This document shows positions 32,549-45,200 of a stretch of DNA of 64,000 bases, one piece after another. Below the pieces are notes generated by a model, which had not been told where the DNA came from, did not search any database, and saw only the letters and a list, made by a program, of their open reading frames with translations. Where the stretch lies: NCBI GenBank assembly GCA_963930655.1, contig OZ005608.1:18687271-18751270 (forward strand), read 5' to 3'. A program made the translations under genes and the position numbers. Each line of letters begins with the position of its first letter. Positions within the stretch are counted from its first letter, which is position 1. This DNA is from Myrica gale (lineage: Eukaryota; Streptophyta; Magnoliopsida; Fagales; Myricaceae).

Positions 32549-35500
32549 CTAGCACCTAATCTCATATGAACCAGCTTTGGTGATATAACGGACCCACTCA
32601 ACAGTGTTATAGCCACTCTTCTCCCATACCTGCCGAAAATGAAACAAATGGCGGTAAATGTCAAAGATGCCACACTTTTCTAGTTAAAACTATGGCTACC
32701 TGATAAACCAGAAAAATTACCTTTAGAAAACGTACACGTAAACCAGATGCTGTGAACATGGGAACCTGCAGGATCAATGTTTCAAGAAGTCAGTTGCACA
32801 CCTTTGTGCATAGGGCCATGACATGGATACGAAGATGTGTAAACTGATGATATTAGATATAGAAAAGCTGAAAGTTGGAATTAGCTCCCCATACTCTCCT
32901 CATGCCAAAATCTTTCCCACATCAAGGGAACGATACTTCACATTGCAAAACACTATGCAGATTCAAGTTCACTACAACTCTGCAACAATATGTCAATCTG
33001 GTGGGGGTCTACAAATATGTAATATGTACATGTAACATGATGGCATGACCCAAATGTATCCAAAAATATTATTTAGACTTGTAAGATGCCAAGTTATACA
33101 TTGAGATTACTCTTTGCACCTCCAACCCACATTTGCAATGTTGATGGCTTAATCTTAACAGATGGACATTTTTTTGGGTAAATGACAGATGGAGATTAAC
33201 AAGTGGTGCATATGGCAATTTTTTGGCAGTTTTACGGTGCCATGTGTCAAGGTTGGCATTTTAAGATGGGACATTGCAGGTGAGTGACCGTTTGAAGTGT
33301 CATTCACCTTTTCTTTTCCCTCCATCTCCTCCAAAACAATAAAAGGGAAAAACATGAAATAACCAGGATAAGAGATCTTGTTGAAATATGCATTCTAAGA
33401 AACTGGGTACTACGGGGACAATGCAAACAGTTGACAAAAGCTAGGTACCACTTATCAACCACTGAGATCTAAAAGCGGGCAAAATTCTCAACTCCAGAAA
33501 ACAAATCTTGTACTTGGGAAGCAAGAAAAATACAGGTAAATCCCAACTAACCCAGAAATGAAAAATGAATTATAGAAATTCTGTCACAACTCGTGAGTGT
33601 TAAATGTAAACAATGTTTCACAAAACTACTTTTACAAAGAGGTAGATGGGCAGCAAATGGATTCAGTTCAAAATCGGTGCAAATTAATACAACCATACAG
33701 GGAAAATTCATGTACATACCAGTCCAAGTGTCATATCAGAACATATCATGCAGTACACATTATTGCTATGTTGACACACCGGCTAGCAGGTTAGCACAGA
33801 TTATGTTTTCTTTTTTTGTTTTGATAAGTAAGCACAGATTATGTTTTCTGGAACTCCATGTTAACAGAACAACAAAAATTAGACGGATGAAAAAGATGCT
33901 ACTGCAGCATCAGGCTAAATTTGTGGTCCTCAATTGCTTGGAAGGCTGATTCTGGTTCTTTCTCCCACTTTCTCACTGTCTCTCTTTGTTTTTTTCAACC
34001 TTCTAGGGTCTTTCACCTCATTGGACTTTTTTTTCATCAAGCAGATCTTGTATACTCCTTATCTACTTGGGTGGAGCCTCCTGGCATTTTTCAGCGCATC
34101 TAATGACTTGTGAATAAAAAGAACATATCTCCACTACTATTTTTCCTTAATGCTTTTCCTCGTTATAAATCTCATGAAGCATACTTGTCCAGTGGGGCAT
34201 TTTGGAAACATAACAATAAATGCAGAAAGACATTTAGAGTGCCATATAGCAGTTTGCAGACCAATTGACAAATGATAATACCAAACCATATCGGCCTCAG
34301 AGACATTTCTTTCTTGTCCCATTTATACAGATCATTCTTTCCAATCTTATGCTTATTTAACAATGGCTTAAGACTAACAAAACAATGGAAAATGAATCTA
34401 TTCCACTTTCAGGGGAATGGGGAAGTGGCAAGCAGTAATGATTAAGCACCTGGAACTCCATCTGAATTGGTGGCCTTGTCCAAGATTTCTTTTCAGCCAT
34501 TGTGGAAATCAGCTCAACTTCTGCACTCATGGTTGGCTCAGTTTGCCCAGGAAATTTTCTTATTCTACAAAAATTTCAAAACTCTCAAATTGAAATGCAA
34601 AAAAAAAAAAAAAGAAATATCCTACGATAGCACAATTAAATAATGAACATAACAAGCTAGATCACCTTAAACAGAAAATAAGAATAACAACTAGAACATA
34701 TTTAATTGTGTTTTTTTTTTCTTTTGGTGTGGGCGGCAGATATTTTCATTTAGGGGTCTTTCCTTCTTTTTACAAGGAAAGAGATGGGGAGGGGGGACTA
34801 TTTGCTAATCAGAGCTATACTGTTCAATGCACAAACAAACAAACATGACATAGCTTAAACAATTAACAGGTAATGCTTCTTCAATTCCAAGTATACAGTG
34901 GGCCCAATGAATATCTTAAATTAGAAGATCTGATGGCTAGTCTTTTGTATTCAAAAGGAACACACAGCTGCACACAACTAGACATGTGCGCGCATGCACC
35001 CAATTAACAAAAGAGCAATAAAAGAGTCCAAAAACCCATAAATCTCCCATCTACTTGGACTGAACCCAAACCTCATCATTACAAAGGAAACATTGGTTGT
35101 GTAAAGATGGTAACCTTTAGAGGCATATTGACTGCCAAAATCAAAGTATCCAACGAAATAAATATCGATCGCTACCAGAACTTATTTCTTAACTATGGAG
35201 GAATGATCAACCTATTTTAGCTATTTCTTTCTTCCTCTTTTCCCTTTGTTCTATTGGGTTTTAAATAAGGATAAAGCTGAAGGTGTGTAAGATCTATTGC
35301 CTGTTTACATATCTATAACTAATTGAGATTTATACATATACATACAGAAAAGCCTGCTGACTTATTTAATTACAAAGATGGGTATATATTTTCAAGCATT
35401 TCAGGAAGAAATCTCAGATGTTTATTGTTAAGTTTTCCAACCGGTAATTATCTTTCGATATGATCCTATACTGTTTCTATGGATAGTGAGATTTCCAAGA

Positions 35501-38500
35501 TCTGTCTCACTGAATTCTGCCCCATATCTGCTTCCACAAACATTTCCAAAAAAAATTCTTTTTCCCCCCCACATTCTTTTGGGGGCAGCAATAGTCCCTA
35601 AACCATCAAATCTTGCACTTAGAAAAAGACAATCTAAAAACCAGAAACAAAGTGGAACATTGGTGATAAGAAACAAAACTTCTTCTGTAAAATCGAAAAA
35701 GAATGTTCGATAATTCCCAGTTGGGATCAGACTGTTTCTGGGAACATTCATGTTTCACAGAAGAAGAAAACAGCCAGTGACGTGACCTGGCAAAGATAAC
35801 ATAGACTGAAAGGAAGTAGATTTTGAATTTTTAGACATTTGGTGACCAAGATACTCACTTCCAAACCAAGCAATCAATAGCCGCATTGTACTTTGCTCGA
35901 CCTGAGGTCACTTGGAAACTTGTCTTTGCTGTTTGTTTCGGAACAGGGATTTTGATGACAACACCAAGAGCAAACATTTTTGCACCAAAGACACTCTTTA
36001 CCTGTATAAAAGCATAATATAAGCCAAAGCCAACCCTGTTCAAAGCCAGAGATTGGAAACTTCTTCAAAATTACAAACCTTAACATTTACTTCCATGCGT
36101 GTTCTGCCGAGTTCCTTGATTGTTGGCAATACCCGGAAAGGAAGATTAACACCCTCAGTAATACGATATCTATGGGAAATAAAAGAATACAGTGGTCATT
36201 AATCATTGTTAATAACGACTCAAAAGAATGGAATTTGGGGCACCACTAAGCAAGCATGGCGCTTTATCACATTTTATTGGAAACATGTCATAGAAGTAAG
36301 AAGATAATAATAAAAAGTTATAGGCACCTAGTAACATGAAAAAAGTTTTTTTTTTTATAATTAAGCCAATTTTATTAAAAATAAGAACAACAAAGAAATA
36401 CAACGACGGAGACAACAGTACAAGAGAAAATACTGAAGAAACCCAAATAACGCCAAAAAATCCCACCCACCCTCAACCCACAAGCCAACAGAACTCTGTA
36501 ATCCCTAGAGAACGACAAAAATTCCCACCCAACCACCAAGACTCTCCCAAGAGATACCCCTAGCAGTCTAGACCATAACTCTTAGTCTTCCTAGAGAATG
36601 AAGAAGACCCTTCATAGATAACCGAAGACTGCAATCCCTTCAGCTCCCTGATCAACCTCCCCCCATTAACTATGGGAAAACTCCAGTGCTAGTCTCCCAT
36701 TAACAAGTATCTTATATTTTCTTATACAAAAAAAATAAAATCATAGATATCTTATGCACATGCAAAATGCCATTCTGACTGGAAGTAACACAACCAGCAT
36801 AGCTGAGAAGTAGAAGATGCAAAACTCATATCCAGAGAGGGAACAGAATCTGAAAGGTCCAAGATTGTATAAAATTGAAAAAATGCAATCTAGTCAAGGG
36901 CCTTGGTTGGCAATACATTAATTGTGCCATCTAACATGTAGTAGACATGAACAAAATCTGAAATGAGGAAATCATAAAGTTGATGTTTAGCTGGATTGAA
37001 AAGCAGATGATAACTTTCACAAAAGCAGAGAATGAAGTTAAAGAAGAACTATACGTCCATAATCAAAGATATCATGTCCTGGTTTCTACATCGAAATATA
37101 ATATCCTGTTTAAGTATTTGTCTGATTCATGGCAGCATGTTGGCAAATCCTTTCTGACGTCCAAAAGTCAGGGTGAGATTCATGTGCTATCATGGACAAT
37201 TATGTCAGGTCATTTTCTCAATCGTAATTGAGACTATAAACTTAATGCTAAAAATAAAGACAAATTGAAATTTAAAAAAAAAACCGGTAAAGCTCTCTGG
37301 TTACCAGATTTCAAAATACTCGCAACAAAACCTAACATTCCATTGTTAAGAGAGACCAACACCCAACAGTACCACATTCAGATTCGTTCTCTTCTTGATT
37401 ACATATCTACAATTCCTACATAGAGTGGAACTCCAATATTTTGCAAAATTCATAATCCAAAAGGGGAAGCATGTTGAATTGCAAACATTACTGCTTATCA
37501 AAGATGTAGTACAAAGGTAATAGCATTACATAAGAAAATTTGTGAGCTTACTTCATCAATTCAAATTCACCATCTGGTGGCACAAAACTCACTGTCTTCT
37601 CTGAGTTAAACCTCGTCAAATTCACACATTGATGGAAGGTAACATCATCAAGCTCAATGGTTTTACCACTGCAAAAGAAACATTGTCAAAGATCAAAATT
37701 TTCCCTAAAAGAATAACAGTATGAAAGGAAGCAACAGATATTTTATGTCTACTTGAGTGCAAAGCAAAATTGCACATTAGTGACATAGCACTAAAAGGTT
37801 GGAAAGCTACCGAAAAAGTGGTGGCGACAATGAGTATGTTAGTTGTTACTAACCATTGCATTCAAACCCTTTAAAATTGTGCTTACTGATAGAGTTCATG
37901 ATAAAAGGACTAGGATCTACATTGAAAATGGGAGAACATCAAAACAGAAAAATATACAAACCTCCCCAATACCCCCCCGGTCCCCCAACCCAAAAAAGAA
38001 AAGAAAAGAAATGAATGAGGAAACAAATTTTCCCTAAATGAATGAGGAAACAAAAAGAGGTAGACGCAAGTAGTCTTTTGCTTGTCATGGCCTATTCTCT
38101 ACCTAAAAGGTGAAAACATGTTGATAAATTATGCTGGAAAAGTCAAATACAATCAAGAGAATATGTTTAGTAAACATGAGAATGACAGAAAAGTTAAATC
38201 ACCCACTAAGCAGAATAATAGCAAAGACTTAGAAAGGTGTCATCGAATTACCTTTTAGTAGGCCGGGACTTAAGTTGCGACTCTTTCTCGAGGCCAATTT
38301 TATCATTTAAGCCCAACTTTAAATCAGGCATTCCAGAGAGAAAGCACTTCATGAGAATCTTCCCCGTTACATCACATCGCAGAACACTACCTATGTTTAA
38401 CAAACTGTTTAGTGACAAAAACAAAGAATGGCCAAGCAAAAAACCTAATACACCAGTACCCACCTTTTGAAGACATAAGAAGATTCACACTTTCCACAAT

Positions 38501-41500
38501 ATCCAGAAAGACCTGTACAGGAAAATCTTGAAAGAGTCATATAGAATGGCTTTATCAAATATGGAAAGGAAATGGGAAATTAAAATCACCTCATTCTTTT
38601 TATAAACTAGGCCTTCTCTCCGCCAACCAACAGCGCCCGTAACTTGTAAAGTTGCATTGGGAACAGGTTTGTCTGTAGGCTTTTTTTTTGGGGGGGGGAT
38701 ATGGAATAAAACAATTATCAAAGCCTATTTAAAATGATATATCCATGGAAAAATAAACAAATATCTTCATCCTCTACAAGCATATCAGACATAGATTGCA
38801 ACATACCCAAATCCTGAAATATCTAACCAACAACTAACCTTGGATGAGAATGGTGAACGAACTCCTTCTTGAGTTATGTAAAGCTTTAAAATCTCTGGAG
38901 AGAGATTTTGAGGGTATCCAAAATCCATAATTTCTGCAATTAAAGAAGACATAAATCCAACATATTTAGACAATGATCTTGACTAAAGATTAAAAGAAAA
39001 AAACTCTTTTCATTTGCACAAAAATGCTTGAGGAAAAATAAACTCTTCAACAGCAACAAATACAAGCATGAATCATAATTGACGAGCAAAATAATAGATA
39101 TGCACAAGCAAACATGACTCCAATACAGGCGCACATCATATAAACACGCTAAATAAAAGATTCACGCACCCACCCAATCATGCAGAAAGGAAACAAATGA
39201 ATATAGCAACTGCCAAGTAAATCAATGATATATGATTGAGTGTCATTCATATTAGCAATATCGGTTTTTACTTCTAGGTTTAACTCAGGTTAATTGTAAT
39301 GACCAAAATAAGTGCTAACTGCACCTGCGCTTTGACTCTAAAAGGACTGGTCAAAATTGTTTTTGAAGCTCCTTGAAATCATTTAAGGCTCAATTCCACC
39401 CAGTAAGGTCTCAATGTGAAAATTTGTATTTCTCGTTCATTTTCCTCTCCCACTCCATGTGAGATTGAGGTTATTATATCAATCCAAGTTAAACAAACAC
39501 AAGTAAAATTCTCCATACATAAATAGTAGAGCATATTTGCCTCTCAGATTACATACCATCCAACAACTCATAAATGAGAACGAAATTATTACGGATTGCA
39601 TCTTCATCAAAAGCCCCACCAAAATAGGATTTAAAAAGTGCAACAGCCTGCAAAGATAACAGGGAGAACTGTTAGCATTAGCAACCAAATTTCTTCTTAA
39701 AATTGTGAATATGTTTAAAGACAATATTAGCCACTAAAACCCATAAGGTGGACTAACGCCAAATGGAACGTGACAGGATCACCTTCCAAGTCTAAATTAA
39801 TGGACTATGAGTTGAGAAAACATGTATGTCTATGAATATGGGCAAATTCACACTCAGCATGTCTTGAACATATGATGTCACTAGCCACCCTTTCAACACA
39901 TCTATTTACATATTGACTGCCTCCATCCACACACTAATGAGTACAAACCTCTGATTCTGAATCCATTTACTTGTTTTGGTAAGAACAGTTTAGAAGCTGC
40001 TTCTTGCACTAACCAAGCTGAAAATAAAATTAGAAAAACGTACTTCTAATTGCAACTTCAAATCTCTATCAAAAACCAAAAAGCCATAACCACCAAAGAA
40101 TATAATTGGCAAGGAGAAAGTAACTACCTCGACAACAAACTTGAAAGCACAAGCTACATTTGCATTGCTGCTGACAACAATCACAATGTAGACGTTGCTG
40201 ATTCTCATATACAAAAAAGAGCAGCCACCAATCTGCCGCACAGGACATGTACCAAGTTCTTTGGTTTGCATTATATGTGTTCGAAAAGCATCAACCATAT
40301 TTCCCCTGACATAAAGCATAAGGATTGGTACAAGGAGAACCAAACACTAAAAATAACTAATTCAAATGTACGGAGGCAAGAAACAAGTTAATAAAATCTG
40401 GATTTAAAAGAAAATGGCAAGCGTAAATAAAATACGATCGCATCACTGAAACCAAAGAAATTCCTTGCATCTCCCCACAAAGCTTTAACGCCACAACAGG
40501 GCAGCATGAGAGTTCCAACCATTATGACAACTGTATGGACCAAGGGTTACAACTAAACAAATATGAAGTAGTCAAGGTGCTCATCATGGTTGACATGAAT
40601 TATTTTGCAGGTTCTCTGATGAAGGGGATCACATAAATTCCTCAAGGGGTATTTTAGTGAGGCATACGTGCAACAGTTTGTGAGAAAGTTTGACTGCTTG
40701 AGTAACAATCTATTGTATCAGAAACAAATATAGCTCTATATAAATAACATCTCAAACATTTTTCTAAAAGCATTAGTTTGAACAAGACTCCGTGCAAAAA
40801 TAAATTGAAAGCATGGAAGGTAACAGCATGTGGAAGCCAGTACACCAAATCATGCACGCTGACCAGAGCAACAACTAATCCTCTAATGGTAAGACCTGCT
40901 CATTGAAGACTCTACCACCCCTAGTCCACAAGAAGCCACAGTAACCATTCTCAAGTTACTCAACCACACATGAAGAGACAAATAAAGTAGGTTACAGTTC
41001 CTGTACCAAAATGACGTTTTCAAAACGCTATCCTCTTCAAAATCCTTCTAGTAGGTTGAACAACAAACTACAAACTCTAAATATCATTTATACAAGCCCA
41101 GGAATTCACTTTGGAAAAAAAGGACCAATTCAATGTTAACGATTCTAGTGGTGTGGATCATGAATACCTGCACACTTGCGTAGCATCCAGAAGAAACAAC
41201 TGACCACGTTCAATATGTGATCCAATTTAAAAAAACAACCTAACAACTACCCAGGTACATTAAGGCTCAAACACAACCAACAATTAGGTAATATCAGATG
41301 CTTTTAATCATAAATAGGGCTAATCATTACTGAAGAAACTTCTCTCAATAAGTAAAACCATCAATCAGCATCAAATATTGTCACGTCGATGCGCCATATG
41401 CTTGAAAGAAACAGTATTGTATTAAGCCATTAAATCCTACATCCCTATGACCAAGAATTAACGAGAGATAGAGAGAGAGTAATTACCCGACGTCATCTCG

Positions 41501-41569
41501 ATAGAGACGATTGATGAGAACATCGCCTCGGAGGTTTAGGAAGTATATAGCCGAAGCGACCACCGGCAT
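32549..41569 (-). CDS. AP2M: AP-2 complex subunit mu (AP2M), 13 exons, complete
   Basis: Medium subunit of the AP-2 clathrin adaptor at the plasma membrane; it recognises YxxPhi cargo and PIP2 in endocytosis. Exons (minus): 41569-41487, 40305-40128, 39647-39557, 38933-38839, 38679-38590, 38512-38464, 38390-38252, 37668-37552, 36169-36079, 36001-35859, 34564-34450, 32765-32721 and 32629-32549. They sum to 1317 nt, 438 aa, the length I know for the Arabidopsis protein; all phases agree and introns are GT-AG. The longin-like domain is residues 1-140 ([20 protein letters not shown], then [20 protein letters not shown]). A linker follows, then the mu-homology domain ([51 protein letters not shown]-stop). 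No disruption is seen. Its 5' half is duplicated head-to-head on the plus strand from 42256. Confidence 0.97.
33812..33830 (-). mobile_element. Ultra-short LINE-tail insertion in AP2M intron 12, TSD about 18 bp
   Basis: TTTTTTGTTTTGATAAGTA (the complement of TACTTATC plus poly(A)) sits between two copies of AGCACAGATTATGTTTTC (33793-33810 and 33831-33848). The structure matches the insertion at 29528 and the tail of the LINE at 13326, in the opposite orientation. Confidence 0.8.
36340..36663 (-). mobile_element. Second copy of the ORF1-only LINE family, 5'-truncated, in AP2M intron 8
   Basis: Poly(T) at 36345-36357 is followed by TATAATTAAGCCAATTTTAT and a 3' UTR matching that of the element at 16290 (shared CAACAGTACAAGAGAAA.TACTGAAGAAACC). 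The segment then enters the same ORF1 C-terminus, [17 protein letters not shown], and stops near 36663. The ORF1-end-to-3'-UTR junction without endonuclease or RT is the same in both copies. A decayed TSD (TAACATGAAAA and TAACTATGGGAAAA) is possible. Confidence 0.8.
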
Positions 41570-41720
41570 ATCTGTCTACCGGATCACGTTCAAAATCGAG
41601 ATACAAACACCCGATCAGACACAGTGAAGAGGCGTGGTAAGGACGTCAGATCTGCAGAAGGGACGGCCGGGGTTGCGACGACTGCATCGGAAATGTGGCG
41701 CCTTTGCCTGTGTGAGAGAA
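38743..41720 (-). repeat. Inverted-duplication arm A (AP2M original)
   Basis: This is the inverse homologue of 42110-45811. It covers the AP2M promoter-proximal region, exons 1-4, introns 1-3 and part of intron 4. The outer breakpoint lies at CCATGG (38743-38748), shared with the copy. Confidence 0.9.
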
Positions 41721-42255
41721 AAATAAGATAGATTATTGCAGATTTTCCTCTTCGTTGCTCAATGGGCTGTACACAAATGGGCCGAAACGGACTGAGCCCG
41801 GCCGGTTTGGTTGTCGGTCTAAAGAAATCGCAACGACGCAACTGACCAATCAGTTCGATTCTCGGTGGACCGAGACCGCACCGGACCGACTGGAAATACA
41901 AAATACAATTTATGTTAATAAATGTAGCCCAAACAACTGAAGCCCAGCCCAGATCTCTAGCCTTATGGTTTCTTTCTCCTTCAGTCATTTCTTCCCTGTC
42001 GAGCTCTCCCTACCCGCAGCTCTACGCCTCTCTTCCTCCTCCTCGCACGTGGCATCCCACCGCCATCAGCTCGCGTCTCCGCCTCTCTTATTACTTAACA
42101 CAGCCCTATACCGGTCATGATCGCCCCTCTCTCCGTCAGGGCGCCTCTCGCAACTTGCATCCCAACGCCGTCCCTGCTGACATACTAACCACTCCCCTTC
42201 ACTGTATGATCGGGTCATTGTATCTCGATTTTGGACGTGATACATTGGGTCAGAC
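41570..42255. promoter_or_regulatory. 686-bp spacer between two head-to-head start codons
   Basis: It lies between the AP2M ATG (minus, 41569) and the ATG of the duplicate (plus, 42256). The flanks are inverse homologues: TGTATCTCGATTTTG.ACGTGAT and CTTCACTGT..GATCGGGT occur in both. The centre (about 41740-42100) is unique, so each start may keep an AP2M-like promoter half. No certain TATA box is seen. Confidence 0.5.
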
Positions 42256-42289
42256 ATGCCGGTGGCCGCTTCGGCTATTTACTTCCTAA
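42206..42289 (+). promoter_or_regulatory. Upstream ORF overlapping the copy's start codon
   Basis: An ATG at 42206 (ACTGTATGATCG) opens 27 codons, MIGSLYLDFGRD.., ending at 42289, out of frame with the main ATG at 42256. The original AP2M has GTGTCTGATCG at the equivalent site and so no upstream ATG there. If the leader includes it, it should reduce translation from 42256. Confidence 0.6.
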
Positions 42290-45200
42290 ACCTCCGAGGC
42301 GATGTCCTCATCAATCGCCTCTATCGAGATGACGTCGGGTAATTAATTACTCTCTATCTGTCTCTCGTTAATTCTTGGTCATAGGATGAAGGGTTTGATG
42401 GCTGATACACTACTTTTTTTTTTATAAGTATGGCTTATATACAATACTGTTTCCTTCAAGGATATGACACATTGACGTGACAATATTTGATGCTGATTGA
42501 TGGTTTTACTTATTGAGAGAAGATTATTCAGTAATGATTAGCTTTATTTATGAGTAAAAGCATCTGGTATTGCCCAATCGTTGGTTGTGTTTGAATCTTA
42601 ATGTACCTGGGTAGTTGTTGGGTTGTGCTCTAAATTGGATTAGATATTGAACCTGGTCAGTTGTTTCTTCTGGATGCTACACAAGTGTGCAGGTATTCGT
42701 GATCTAACCTGCCACACCACTAGAATCGTTGACATTGAGTTGGTTCTTTTTTTCCTAAGTGAATCCCTGGGCTTGTAGGAAATGATATAGAGAGTTTGTA
42801 CTTTGTTATTCAGACTATTAGAAGGACTTGAACAGGATAGCATTTTGAAAAGGCCATTTTGGAACAGGAACTATAACGTACTTTATTTGTCTTTTACTGA
42901 GTAGTTAAGATGTTGTTTGTATAGAGCTGTATTTGTTTCTGATACAAGTTACAGATTGTTACTCACGCAGTCAAACTTTCTCACACACTGTTGCACATAT
43001 GGCTCACTAAAATATGAGGAATTTGTGACTGCCCAGCTGATCAGAGAACCTGCAAAATAATTCATGTCAACTATGATGAGCAGCTTGACTACTTCATAGT
43101 TGTTTAGTTGTACCCTTGTGCGTAGAGATGTCATAATGGTTGGAACTCTCATGCTGCCCGGTTGTGGTGTTAAAGCTTTGTGGGGAAACTAGATGTAAAG
43201 AATTTCTTTGGTTTCAGTGATGCAAACTTATTAACTTGCTTCTTGCCTGCGTACATTTAAATTAGTTGTTTTTAGTGGTTGGTTCTCCTTATACCAATCC
43301 TTATACTTTATGTCAGGGCAAATATGGTTGATGCTTTTCGGACATGTATAATGCAAACCAAAGAACTTGGTACATGTCCCGTGCTGCAGATTGGTGGTTG
43401 CTCTTATTTGTATATGAGAATCAGCAACGTCTACATTGTGATTGTTGTCAGCAGCAATGCAAATGTAGCTTGTGCCTTCGAGTTTGTTGTGGAGGTAGTT
43501 AGCTTCTCCTTGCCGATTACATTCTTTGGTGGTTATGGCTTGTTTATTTTTGATACAGGTTTGAAGATGCTATTAGTACGTTTTTCTAGTTTTATTTTCA
43601 GCTTGGTTAGTGCAAGAAGCATCTTCTAAACTGTTCTTACCAAAACAAGTAAATGGATTCCGAATCAGTGGTTTATACTCATTAGTGTGGATGGAGGAAG
43701 TCAATATGTAGATAGATGTGTTGAAAGGGATGAGAGTAACATCATAAGTTCAAGATGTGCTGAGTGTGAACTTGCCCATATTCATAGGCATCTATGGGTG
43801 GGTTTGTGTGGTAAAATTTTTGGTATTGGGTTTAGTGTTGGTATTGGATTTAGTGAAAAAGTGAAGAGAGAGGTAATATTTTATATTTTTTGTAATTTTT
43901 TATATTTTTTTATGGGAGAGAGAGAGATTATATTAGAGTATTTTATTAGGAGAGAGATAAAATTTTGGGTAAAATTTTGGTGACAAACGCAGCCTATGTT
44001 TGCTCAAATCATAGTCCATTATTTTAGACTTGGAAGGTGGTCCTGTTATGTTCCATTTGTCTTTAGTCCACCTTTTATGGTTTTAGTGGCTAATCTCGTC
44101 TTTAAACATCATCTCAATTTTAAGAAGAAGAAATTGGTAGCTGATGCTAACAGTTCTCTCTATTTCCTTTGTAGGCTGTTGCACTTTTTAAATCCTATTT
44201 TGGTGGGGCCTTTGATGAAGATGCAATCCGTAATAATTCCGTTCTGATTTATGAGTTGTTGGATGGTATGCAATATGAGAAGTAAATATGCTCTACAATT
44301 TCTATAAGCTGAATTTACTTGTGGTTATTACACTTGGATTGATGTTTTAGCTTCAATCCCACATAGAGTGTAGAGGAAATTGACTGAGAAGACAAGTTTC
44401 ACATTGAAACTTTACCAGGTGGAATTGAGCCTTAAATGATTCCAAAGAGCTTCAAAAACAATTTTGACCGCTCTTTTTAAAGTCAAAATACAGATGCGGC
44501 TCACATTTATGTAGGCCGTTACAATTGACCTGAGTTAAATATAGAAGTAAAAAAGAGAAACAAATATGTTGTACTATTTATGGACGGATAATTTTATGTG
44601 TTACACTTGGATTGATGTGATAACACCAGTCCCACGTGGAGTGGCAAAGGAAAATGTATGAGAAGACAAGTTTCACGTTGAAAATTACCAAGTAGAATTG
44701 AGCCTTAAATGATTTCAAGGAGCTTCAAAAACAATTTTGTCTAATCCTTTTAGAGTCAAAGCACAGATGCTGCTAGGACTTATTTGGGTCGTTACAATTT
44801 ATCTGAGTTAAACCTAGAAGTAAAAACCGATATTGCTAATATGAACGACGCGATGCATGTGAGAATCCTTACTATCAATAATCTTCGTAGAAGGGAGTGT
44901 ATATTGCTGATTGGTGCTATCTTTGTCGGAGTGATGGAGAATCGGTTGACCATGTGCTTCTTCATTGTCCTGTGGCGCGTAGACTTTGGAATCATGTTCG
45001 TAGTGTTGTGAATGTTCTGCGGAGTTGGGAGAGGAAGTTTTCAAACCCTTTTTCTATGGCTATTTGGAGAACGATTCCCTCTTGTGTTTGGTGGAGCCTT
45101 TGGAGGGAGCGTAAGATGTTTTGAAGGATGTTCTTTATCCTTGGCTAGCTGCAGGGTTTTGTGTTATTTTCTCTTTTTTGTTGGGCTGATGCGATGTTGG

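Noticed and set aside
41755-42289. Open frames across the spacer between the two AP2M starts
   Set aside because: They have no domain and overlap the leader regions; only the short uORF at 42206-42289 is kept as a possible regulatory feature.
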